In this document: piece after piece, positions 52,318-61,955 of the stretch | Layout: each line of letters starts with the position of its first letter | Position numbering within the stretch: position 1 is the stretch's first letter | Assembly: GCA_009760885.1 (NCBI GenBank) | Contig: CM019721.1 | Coordinates: 15,811,696-15,875,695 of the forward strand | DNA from: Achatina immaculata | Taxonomy: Eukaryota > Mollusca > Gastropoda > Stylommatophora > Achatinidae | Length of the DNA stretch: 64,000 bases | Direction of reading: 5' to 3' | Notes under the pieces: model-generated | Database searches by the model: none | What the model was told of the DNA's origin: nothing | Seen by the model: only the letters and a program-made list of their open reading frames with translations | Program-made: the position numbers and the translations under genes

Positions 52318-54440
52318 AAAGTCTTCTTGGATGTTGTCTAAAAGTGTGCTAGTGATATCAGTAGCTCATTTTCCAGGCAAAACGCTAGTAGATGCCTCAT
52401 TTCTGTGACCTATACTAAATTTCCCCAAACATACCTTTCATCCTCTGCTCTTTCTGTACCAATCGTTGCATTAAAACCACCCATTATTAATACAATACCA
52501 TTGTTTCGTACCTGGTCTATCGTCGTTTGCAGTGTGTTATAAAAGTTGTCTACTTCCTCTTCTTCTGCTGGACAATTGTTACATTTCTAGGAGTACCCTT
52601 AAGTCTGATAGTGAGGATTCTATCACTTACTGGATTGTAACCTAATAATGTTTAGATGTTAATTTGTCCAAGTAAAAAGCCACTCCATTCTTTCCCCCTA
52701 TTTCTCCACCAGTGTATACTAGTATAAGATACCATCATTCTCGCTCTTAAAGTGTCCTGATCCTTTCCATCAATGTTCGCAGATTCCCAAAATGTGTATT
52801 CTCGTTCTTTTCAACTCGTCACTTATTATCTGATATTTTCTGTCATACATACTTCTCACATTCCATGATCCTACTCTTATTTTTTTTTTTAGTTTAACGC
52901 AGGGATTTTCCTTGGTAACACTGTCAGGATTTTGTCCGTCATCACAATTACTACAGGGTATTCCATAAGTAACTGTGCACTAACTCGGTACTGATTCCGG
53001 TATCGTAATAATATGTTAATGTCTTAAGTATCTAGCCATAATTTACCTGCCGTGGCTGGAGTCGCCTATTGAACGTGCTGGTTAAAAAATGTTACGCATT
53101 ATAAGCTAATCAGACACGTACCTTATGACAAATGTTGAAAATGATATCCTTGTACGTCTATGCAAGCTTGAACACGTTTAATTTTTTTCGCAAACACTTT
53201 TATTAGTTCTGCTGATGAAATGTTTCTTATTTTTGGGTGATTTCGATAAACTTTAGATCATATATTTTGTGCGTTAACATAGGCCTCATTGTAAACATGA
53301 TGACATCATGAATATCAGTGAATATCATCAGTTTTAATCTGAAAGAAATGTGTAAAGGAGTCGTTTTTCATGATCCGCCGGCAGCAATTGTTGGACCGCT
53401 GTTACTTTATATGGGAACAGTTTCAAATTTGTTCTGACCGCTGTTGCAAGTCCGATACCTTCCTGTTGTGCTAATTTACGTAAAGCCTTTGATGGACTCA
53501 GAAGCTTAGAGTCAGAAATGTCTGCTAACTTCTCCTCGTTATGTTTAGATGTCTCCCAATACGGTGTGTATCTGTCACTGAGCCTGTTTCACGAAAATTC
53601 TCAGTAATTTTATAAACGGCATTGCGATGAGGTACGGGTGTTCCTGTGAATTTTTCAGCTGACTTCTCCCGCACTAAATCAGTGTATGTACTGTCTAGCC
53701 GAAGTGCTCAACAAGAAAAACACGCTCTTCTAATGAAATAACCATAGTGAATAACCTGATTTAATTAAACAATTCGCCCGTCGTGCGCTTCGACAACTGC
53801 TTCACTGCTTAGCAACTGAATACACAAAGATAAATTGAATGCAGTGAATGGGATACAACAGCAGGCTTCAACACAGTAATGTACGCAGGTAGATGTAGCA
53901 GTCATTAAGATATCACTAAGATACCGGAATCGATACTAGGTTAGTGCGCAATTATTTTCCGAACGCACTGTGCTACTGACCTCTGTCTCACATTCTTCCT
54001 CGGTGTTAAAATTAGATCTATATGGCCTGGGGGACTCGCCACCAGATCTTTTTCCTATCTGGCCTTCAATGTTACTGTTTGGGTTTCTTGGTATATTTCT
54101 AGAAGGTAGATTACCATTGCTTTACTTCTGGGCAGTGACTGTAGTAGTCACTGATTGTAGCCATTGTCCCTCCATTGAGATCATCTGTCTACATAGAATG
54201 GTGACCATAACCAACATTATCTGTCGGTTGCTCTCCCATTCCATCCACCATCTACTCCAATGGCTTCACGTCAACCTGATCGGGGGGGGGGGGCTATACG
54301 AGTACTCCACCTTGCCCAAAGGTGTCTATAGATTAACAGAGGTAAGGAGGCGTCTTATTTCTCCTTTGATAAGGGATACCCCTACCCCGCTAATCGATTG
54401 CTCTCACTGTACATTGAAGATATGAGAGAAATAAAAAAAA
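52318..54440 (-). mobile_element. Family B 5' part (5' UTR and endonuclease), interrupted
   Basis: Minus strand from 54440: an untranslated leader (54255-53973) matching 61955-62215, then, beyond a mariner-like insertion (52954-53970), an APE-type endonuclease with frame breaks. Visible pieces are 'GSWNVRSMYDRKYQI', 'AEEEEVDNFYNTLQTTIDQV', 'VLIMGGFNATIGTERAEDER' (D-x-N changed to G-F-N) and 'CLENELLI'. It is cut at 52318 where a family C copy begins head to head. Confidence 0.75.
52954..53970 (-). mobile_element. Mariner-like DNA transposon with long terminal inverted repeats
   Basis: The ends 'cagggtattccataagtaac' (left) and, in reverse complement, 'cagtgcgttcggaaaataat' (right) continue as inverted repeats of about 90 bp. 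On the minus strand near 53745 a frame opens 'MVISLEERVFLVEHFG', followed with frame breaks by 'AEKFTGTPVPHRNAVYKI' and 'NFRETGSVTD'. This is the helix-turn-helix domain found at the N-terminus of certain mariner-like transposases. The catalytic half is largely missing or unreadable, so the copy is dead. It lies in a family B 5' leader. Confidence 0.7.
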
Positions 54441-54620
54441 CCCCATAAATTCGAGTTGGAGACTACAACGTGAACAATCTACGATGTGCAGATGCTACAG
54501 TACTAATACTCAAATATGAAAAAGAGCCTTCAGAAATGATTAAATAAACAGTAAAACCCCATTTAATTTTCTCCCAGAGATCAGCCTATTTGAGGCTAAC
54601 ATATAGGGAAGTTTAGAAAA
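54441..54620 (+). mobile_element. RT motif C fragment of an RTE-like element
   Basis: 'VGDYNVNNLRCADATVLIL' is the region around RT motif C, with the usual Y-A-D-D-T changed to C-A-D-A-T, followed by 'KEPSEMIK'. Too short to assign; possibly family E. Confidence 0.45.
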
Positions 54621-54704
54621 GGGACTTAATATAAACAAGCACCTACCCGAAAAAACACACCTTTGATGTCAATAGACAGCCATTATCTAGAATCTTATAT
54701 TTTA

Positions 54705-54862
54705 CATCCTTCCCGTGCCGCTAAACGTCACATAGGGCCCGCAAGGTAGTACGCCGAGAGTTTCTGTCTTTGTCAAGTTTTTCAGTCTCATCAAGGGATG
54801 TTATGCCCACTGAACTGGCCTCTCATAACAATGTCCTCTTTAGAGATTCACGTGGTCGAACT
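54705..54862 (-). mobile_element. Family C 3' end fragment
   Basis: Reverse complement of the family C terminus: 'catccttcccgtgccgctaa' on the plus strand, then the 'EIEKL'-type C-terminal coding with frame breaks. Confidence 0.75.
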
Positions 54863-54961
54863 AGCATCTAGAATGAGGAATTGTTATGAAATTAATTATA
54901 TTATATAGAATGGAAGATTATTCGTGATAAAGGCAATACAAGTTTATATCTGAAGTATTGA
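54863..54961. other. Spacer, nothing recognised
   Basis: About 100 bp of AT-rich sequence. Confidence 0.3.
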
Positions 54962-55065
54962 ATGTCTTCTTCTTCTGCGTTCGAGGTTGTTGGTCACATC
55001 AGATCCTGATCCTAGTCGACATGGCAAAGCCTGTAGTCCTCTCCAGATCCTGATAGGAATCCCAA
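54962..55065 (-). repeat. Family G 3' end fragment, second copy
   Basis: Reverse complement of 250-355, ending in 'tcttcttctgcgttcgagg' on the plus strand. Between the shared blocks this copy carries about the same spacing as the first. Confidence 0.5.
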
Positions 55066-55149
55066 AGCTATTTGAATGTCAAATCATTAAAAGTATTAAA
55101 AGATAGATTCACTATTCTTACATTTACTTGTTGAAGTACTCTTTCAATG

Positions 55150-55750
55150 TTTGTTTGCCTACACTATAGATCCTTCATAACAATAATAATAAGAAGAAAC
55201 AGCTTCATCAAAAGATGGCGTAGGAACAAGTGATTTCGCACCATCTTCTTTCACGTCCTTATCTGTGGATGAGATGCGGATTTCTTAAACTGATAATGTT
55301 GCCTCTGCTATAAATACTAGTGGCACATTCCACATACTCTTCCACTGAGATGCACTTGCCTCGCACTAGTTGATTCCAGCCTGCAATACATTCTGGTATT
55401 TTGTCCGTATCTATTTCTCTGGATTATCTGTGATTGGAGAGAAACCAACTTTTCTAAAAATGTTTTACCGCTGCTTGAGGTGTCACGTTATTTCAAGCAG
55501 CAGAGAGAAAGGTACGTGGCCTGTAATATGACTGCCTTGCAATCCTGGAGGTTGTCTATGACACCTATGCCTTTCAGCAGTACAGCCTTGGTGTATTTCC
55601 TTTTCAAAGAGTAAATGACAGAAAAATCGAATTTTGGAGTTTTCTGGCACAATTTGCAGGGAAGAAAATTGTCTTCAAATTCTTCACAAACTGTGTATTC
55701 CATGAAAGAGAAAGGCTCCGCGGTTTTGTCATCTATTTGCTTCAGAAGTT
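55150..55750 (-). pseudogene. Unrecognised coding relic
   Basis: A minus-strand frame extends from about 55750 to the stop at 55488. It gives 'EPFSFMEYTVCEEFEDNFLP', 'CKLCQKTPKFDFSVIYSLKR' and 'GIGVIDNLQDCKAVILQATY'. Then, with breaks, comes 'CIAGWNQLVRGKCISVEEY'. A C-x-x-C pair (CKLC) stands in the middle. I do not recognise the family. A lysine-rich, cysteine-bearing product in this setting may be another mobile-element gene. Confidence 0.35.
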
Positions 55751-55794
55751 CGCAAAAATAACACTTGTCTTCAATGAATTGTTGTTACTTGTAT

Positions 55795-57690
55795 TCATTC
55801 ATTTATTCTTGTGCATGTCCCTTGCGGAACTTTGCTTCGGTTGTGAGCAAGATGGCCTGCTGCTGATGCATCCATTTGCAGATCATCAAAGATGTCTTGC
55901 AGCCATCTTCGCCTTGGTCTTCCTCTCTTTCTTTTTCCCATTATGTACCCTTTCAAGACGGTCTTCTCTACATTATTATGACGTTTAATGTGGCCAAAAT
56001 ATTTAAGTTTTCTCTTTTTAATCCTCTTTACTAGCCAGCCTTCTTCAATATTAAGTTCTTGTAGTATGGATATATTTGTTCTTTTTTGTGTCCATGATAT
56101 TTGAAGAACTCTTCTGTAGCATTTACATTCAATGACATTTATGTGTTTCTCAGCTGTTTTGTTAAGTGTCCAGGTCTCACAGGCATATGTTGCGATGGGA
56201 AAGATGCATGCCCTTAAAAATCTTATTTTGTAGTTCTGTCTGTTCCTCTCCATAGATTCTTTAGTTGTTTTACTTTCTGAAGAGCAATAGGTGTCCCTCA
56301 TTGTATCACTATTATTAGTTAGTGGTGATCCAAGATATTCAAAACTCTCCACTTCTTCCAGTTTTTCCTCATTAATACACATGTCAGCCGCGTTTTTTGT
56401 TTTGTCAGTTGTCATCAATTGAGTTTTATTCGCATTAAGACAGAGGTTTTGATCTTCGCTGTTCTTACGGACTGACATAATTAGTTTTTCCGTTCCTTTG
56501 TTGTGTTGTAGACAGTAATACTGTGTCATCAGTATATCTAATCTCTGGTATTTCATAAGCTCCAATTTTTATGGCATCTTAATATTCTTTGTCTACATCT
56601 TCTCTAACATTCCTCATTATATTTTCAGTATACAAGTAAGTAAACTGACAATATACAACACTGACGGACTCCTTGTTTTATGTCAAACCAAGTTGATGTT
56701 TCACCATTTATTCTGACTGCTGCTTGTTGGTCTAGATACAGTAGTGATGTTAACTGTATCAAATGTGTTGGAAATCCCATTTATTTCCCAACGTTTCTGG
56801 TGTTGTACATAATTAAATGGATTTGAGTAGTCTATAAAAGATAAATATAGATTCACCTTAAATCTTCTACATTTCTGTATTATTAATCTTAATATATGAT
56901 CTCTTGTTCCTCTTCCTTACCTGAAACCAGTTTGGACCACACTGACTTCTTCTATTTTCTTACGAAGTCTATCCATTATGATTTTAACAGAATTTTACTG
57001 GCATGACTAATCAGGGCAACAGTTCTGTAGCTTGTGCGTTATTTCAGGTTACCCGTTTTTGGCAGTGGTATGAATAGAGTTCTTTTCCATTCTTTTGGCC
57101 AAATACTTGAATGTCATATCTTTTCACATCTCTCTCTCTCTCTGAACCTTAAGTGCCCAGGGCACATGGGGCTTCCGCAAGGGTTTTCCACAAATGCCTG
57201 TCCTTCGCCTTTTTTTCTGCTCTTGCCCAGGTGAGCCCTCTATTGCTCAACATCCTTTCTGTTGTTCTTCTCCATGTCTCTTTTGGTCTACCCTTACTTC
57301 TGCTCCCCTGTGGTGTCCATCTTAGTGCTATTTTCGGTAGTGAGTTGTCAGTCACTCGGAGCACATGTCCCAACCATCGCCAGCGTCTTTCCTCAATAAT
57401 TATTGTCAGTGGCTTCATCTGCATTTCTGCTAATAAGATGTTATTTCTTATGGTGTTTGGCCAAAACATTTTTCTAATTCTTCGTAAACATTTAGTCTGG
57501 AAAGAATTCAACTTGTTTTCTATGGTTTTGGTGATTTTCCGGCATTCACTTCCATAGAGTAGTACACTTAGAACATTACTCTTAAATATCCTGATTTTCA
57601 TATTTATGCTTAGTTTATTTGATTTCCATCTTTTCACATAGTGCATGATATATTCTTGCTCATTCTTTTCATCCTGCTTTTCTGTTATTT
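55795..57690 (-). mobile_element. Family B LINE copy split by family D
   Basis: Minus-strand C-terminus at 55795-56565 with frame breaks ('LMTTDKTKNAADMCINEEKL', 'CETWTLNKTAEKHINVIECK'), then decayed RT upstream to 57117 and again from 57640 to about 57690. The gap is a family D insertion with a TSD. Near 55835 the C-terminus has lost about 20 bp of the 'gaggcctacaggagtgctg' region. Confidence 0.8.
57130..57627 (-). mobile_element. Family D copy inserted in family B
   Basis: The (CT)n tail at 57130-57141 precedes the reverse complement of the family D terminus. The minus frame from about 57627 to 57149 gives 'MKIRIFKSNVLSVLLYGSEC', 'TKCLRRIRKMFWPNTIRNNI', 'WRWLGHVLRVTDNSLPKIAL' and 'RHLWKTLAEAPCALGT', uninterrupted. 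The 12-bp repeat atcttttcacat (57118-57129 and 57628-57639) bounds it. Confidence 0.9.
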
Positions 57691-57779
57691 GCATAACTGC
57701 AAAAAATAGATTAAATTCTTTGAAAGACCTTGGTTTAGACAATTTCCTAATAACAAGAGATTTCAGTTTTCACTGTATT

Positions 57780-58400
57780 CTGTATTTGCCCAAAGTAGCA
57801 TAAATATCTTCTCCTTACATTCTTTTGGCCACAATATATATTTTGTCTGGGTGTAAATTAAAGAAAAGGGTTTCTTCATCAGCAATGAAAATGTTTTTCA
57901 GTTCATACCTACCAGTAAATTTACAACGTGTTTCATTTCTCCACAAATCGATTTTTTTTGTCTACATTTTCACTTTCCCAACAGATGCTTTAAAAACTAA
58001 TTCCATGTTGTTCTGTAAAAGGATGAAGCTGACCATTACAGGCTTTATGATTTTCAATATTTAATTTTTGCGCTATTTCACATGCTTTCTCTTCTAAGAA
58101 TGAACCATTCGCTGGTATGTTATTTGTTCTCATTGCTGAAAACACTCGACCAGGATCTATTCTATTTCTTCTTTGCCTTTATATTCTTCATATATGTTTA
58201 GCTGACTTCTTGAAGTGCATTTGGTGGCCATAATTTTATCTTTCGCTAACATTCTCGTCCTCAGTAACGATGGCACAGAACTTTAACATTTAATCATTTT
58301 TGTTTGAATAATTTTTGGATTTTTCTTCCTCTTAGCAAATAGTATTTTGTTTTTCTCACAATGTAATCTTTCTTTATTTTAGTGGCCATAAGCTTTTCAA
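57780..58400 (-). pseudogene. Tigger-like (pogo group) transposase relic
   Basis: Minus-strand pieces: 'NRIDPGRVFSAMRTNNIPAN', 'GSFLEEKACEIAQKLNIEN', 'HKACNGQLHPFT' (CENP-B-type helix-turn-helix: I-P-x-x-G-x-x-x-x-E-K-A ... F-K-A-S-N-G-W-L), then 'ISF' and 'YELKNIFIADEETLFFNLHP'. The last corresponds to D-I-Y-N-A-D-E-T-G-L-F-Y-N-L-L-P with the first catalytic aspartate. Upstream 'ATKIKKDYIVRKT' may be the N-terminus. Multiple stops. Confidence 0.7.
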
Positions 58401-59035
58401 ATAAACTTTGCACTCACGGATATTCAGTAAAAATGTTTGTAATATTACAATTACAAGACAAACACCTTATAACAAAGGCAGTTATCACCCACTCAAAAGC
58501 CTAATGTATTAATAAGTCTATATCACTGAAGCTTTGGAAAGCCGTGGTGTGGTTTTGGTTTATTGTTTAAATTCCTATAATGTGGAAGCCAATAACAGGA
58601 AACAATTGTTTAAAATTCAAAGCGTTTCTTTCTGAATGATCTCAAGGAGTTATAACCGATTGACCTGTGCACATGCACCTGAAGCTACAGGCAGAGCAGG
58701 AAGTATAATTTTTTGTTTTTCTTTTTTTCTAAACTTTCTTTGTGAGACGACAAGAATCGTCCCAATTATAGGAATAAAATGTAAATTTAAGGAACGCTAA
58801 ACTGAAAATTAGATTACATTGTTTTTGCGGATTAATAGCCGGGATCATTAAAATTCAGTGTAAAATGCAGGTAAATATAAAATAAAAAACGTTAATCGGG
58901 ATTTAAGTCTAGTAGGAAAAGAAAGTTAGAAGAAAGGCCCCGCCTAAGTAACATTTAAAAAACCCCAGAAACACTGGTATAATCATGAAAGGAGAACCTA
59001 TCTAAATAGTGTACCAGGAATATCCTTGAAAAAAG
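58401..59035. other. No recognised gene
   Basis: AT-rich sequence with no open frame of note and no repeat shared with the window. Confidence 0.4.
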
Positions 59036-59039
59036 TGCG

Positions 59040-59640
59040 TACATTTTAAATGGGGACGCCAGTGACATCAGATGAGAAATGCAGCACTTGAATCAGTAAT
59101 AGAATTTGCTAACCCAAAACAACTTTCAGACAAATGAGAAACATCTTGTGCAACTCATCACTGAAACCCATCACTGAACATCAGAAAGATTACTCTAAAA
59201 TGCTACATTGAGCCTATCCTACTTTATAGAAGTGATGTGATTCATTAACAGTGAATAGATTGATGCAAAGATCACTAGAGGTAACATAGATATGGTTTCT
59301 TAGAGGAATATTAAATAATACAATGGACAGCTAAGATGACAAACAGAGAATGTGTAATAAAAGCAAATATAAAAAGAACCTAATTAAATCTATAAGAAAA
59401 CTACAGTCATCATTCGTTGAACATGTAATGAGAAGGGGAGGGCTTGAAAACATCATAACAATAGGAAAGATAAATGGGAAGAGAGGCAGGGAAAAAATGA
59501 ACAGTCTAACACGATGGTACAACAATAAGTCACCAAGCTGATGGAAAATATTAAGGACAGAGATTTATGCAAACACATAACTACCAACACCTACCTATAT
59601 AGCACATGATAAAGATGATGCACCTAAATGACAAACGGTA
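59040..59640 (+). mobile_element. Family E RTE-like 3' fragment, longer copy
   Basis: Broken frames give 'KITLKCYIEPILLYRSDV' (the common L-L-Y-G-S-E block), then 'LQSSFVEHVMRRGGLENIIT' and 'GKINGKRGREKMNSLTRWYN'. It matches the family E end at 38738-38995 in the 'MRR-G-ENIIT-GKI-G' segment. Ends near a 'gatgatgcacc' stretch. Confidence 0.65.
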
Positions 59641-59664
59641 TTAAGTCAGACACAAATCTTACAC

Positions 59665-59940
59665 CTTCTTATATCTTACATCCTTTCCGTGCTGTTAAAC
59701 GTCACATAGGGCTCGCATGGTACTTTTTATTCGGCCTATTATGTTCCACTTGGTAGCTTGTTTTGGGATTTTCTGACGATTTCTTCTCATCACGTAACCG
59801 ACATATGTTCGTCTCCTTTTTCTGATAACCCACGAGATAGGTTGTTGTTCGTTTATCTGCCTTATCGCTGCGTTGTTTTAGAATTCGTTCCATTTTATAC
59901 CGAGTATTTTTCGAGATAATATTCCCCGAAAAATGTAGAG
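59665..59940 (-). mobile_element. Family C 3' end fragment
   Basis: 'catcctttccgtgctgttaa' on the plus strand is the reverse complement of the family C terminus. It is followed by an internal deletion and the 'KMERILKQRSDKADKRTTTY' region in the minus frame. Head to head with the next family C copy. Confidence 0.75.
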
Positions 59941-61002
59941 ATACCACATAGACGTACTGGGCATCAATGAAATGCGATGGTCAGAATCTGGGAAAAGATC
60001 GACAGAAAACTGTAAGTTAATAATACATTCAGGTAGAGATGACGGGAAACACAACGAGGGAGTAGGTTACATGTCACATGTAGCAGCAAAGAGCCTTATA
60101 GAATGGGAACCAGTGAACAGTCGTATAATAAGTGCACGATACAACCTAACACACGAAAGAATGGCAATCATACAGTGTTATGCACCCACGAACGATGCAG
60201 ATGACGAGGTAAAAGATGATTTCTATCACCAATTACAACAAATCATTAACAAAGTCCCTAAACATAACATCCTAATTGCTATGGAGGGACTTCAACGCTG
60301 AGGTTGGGAAAGATAACACCAACGTCGAAAAAGTAATGGGGAAAGAAGGAACTGACACTGTAAATCAGAATCGAGAAAGATTAATTGAAATATGTCTTTA
60401 AAAGGGCATGGTCATTGGAGGCACAATATTTCCACACAACAAGAAACATAAAACAACATGGATATATTCAGATGATAGAACTAGAAGCTAGACAGATCAT
60501 TTTTTTTATTAGAAAGCAATACATATATATCTGATAGATGTAAGGGCATACAGGGGTGCAGATGTCAACAGTGATCACAATCTGTGCACAGGGAAAATAA
60601 AACAAAAACTGAAAACTCAACACAAGAAATCAATACCCAGAAATATAAACAGTCACAGCCAACAAGAAGAAAATACTAATAGAAATTTAAATCAAGAACT
60701 TGCCAATCATTCCACAACACTCAGTGAAGTAGAGGAGATAGGTATAGATGAATCACAGCAGCAAACGCAAGCGCTGGACTGAAAACGCTAAATAGAAAAG
60801 CATGCTTGTCAGGAAACATGGAAGTACATACATGAAAGATGAGCAAACAAATTAGCCATGTTAAATGTAAAAACAGATCTTGGAAAAGATCTGGCAAAAG
60901 CAACATACAAATAAATAGACAGTAAAGTAAAATGTTCAGCTAGAAGAGAATGCATAGACAATATGGTGAAAGAGGCAGAGAAAGCAGCAAAAACAGGAGA
61001 CT

Positions 61003-61140
61003 GCAAAACTTTATATAACATACAAAAGAGGCTAACTTGTACTATTACATCTAAAGAAAGACCAATCTTTAGCAAAACTTTATATAACATACAAAAGAGG
61101 CTAACTTGTACTATTACATCTAAAGAAAGACCAATCTTTA
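61003..61140 (+). repeat. 69-bp tandem duplication in family C
   Basis: The block 'gcaaaactttatataacata' ... 'gaccaatctttag' occurs exactly twice, offset 69 bp (61003 and 61072). 69 is a multiple of three, so it would not shift the element's reading frame. The two units look identical. Confidence 0.9.
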
Positions 61141-61658
61141 GCAAAACTGGAACCCTATTAACATAAAGTAAAAACCAAAAGTAAAGATGGGCCGAGCACT
61201 CCAGGAACTACTTAATCGACCATGATCAAAAGAATTGATAAATCTTGAAACTGAGTTACAAATCACACAACTAAATGTCAACCTAGGTGAAATTACATTG
61301 CATGAAATTGAAACGACAGTGAATCTACTGGCTAACAATAAAGCTGCAGATGAAGATGAAATAACAGCCGAAATGTTAAAAGCTATAATTAGTGACAACA
61401 TGAGACAACTACAGAGAATGTTTAATAAGATTTGGAAAGAAGAAAGAGTCCCTTCTAAACGGAAAAAAATGCTACCCTGGCGACTGCAACAATTGAAGAG
61501 GAGTAACATTATTATCAGTTGTGTCAAAAGTATTTTGCAAGGTCATTTTTAATAGACTTAAAGGAATAGTGGATACTGCAATGAGAGAAGAACAAGAAGG
61601 AGAAGTTGTCTCGACCAGATCTTTACTCTAAGAATAATAATTAAAGAATATATTGAAA

Positions 61659-61869
61659 TGTGCCAACTCAATCCCGGGACAAAAAAAAAGCAACAACTCA
61701 CAAGACCTCTGGGAGTCATGACCCAGAGGGGCCCACCCCCACCCCCCCCCCTTAAAATGTCCTGAGTTTAATATGGCCGAAACACTTGTCTGAGGGAAGG
61801 GGTACTTCCTCTGATGATCTGAAGGAGTTGTGTTGTTGTTCCGCTCTCTACAGTAGATAGTTTCCTGCA
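61659..61869 (-). mobile_element. Probable solo LTR (TG...CA, 5-bp TSD)
   Basis: The 211-bp insert begins 'tgtgccaactcaatcccggg' and ends 'agtttcctgca', so its termini are TG and CA. It is flanked by tgaaa on both sides (61654-61658 and 61870-61874). The uninterrupted host sequence is known from family C at 51245-51265. These are the marks of a solo LTR of a retrotransposon or retrovirus-like element. A second copy is at 42173-42365. Orientation is arbitrary without a coding region. Confidence 0.7.
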
Positions 61870-61955
61870 TGAAAAGCAGAAATCATTAATTTTGAACTTC
61901 GTAGACTTTAAAAAGGCATTTAATAGGACAGACAGAGATTCAATGTGGAGAACTG

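Larger units (their letters stand above)
59941..61955 (+). mobile_element. Family C LINE, endonuclease to RT, with inserts
   Basis: It carries the family C endonuclease ('DVLGINEMRWSESGKR', 'AIIQCYAPTNDADDEVKDDF', 'ILIAMEGLQR' where the D-F-N motif is frameshifted), then decayed SDHN-region sequence ('GADVNSDHNL'-like near 60560). The linker 'KEAEKAAKTGDCKTLYNIQK' and RT motif 0 ('NNKAADEDEITAEMLKA') follow, up to motif A near 61915 ('NFVDFKKAFNR'-like). A 69-bp tandem duplication (61003-61140) and an LTR-like insertion (61659-61869) interrupt it. Confidence 0.8.
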
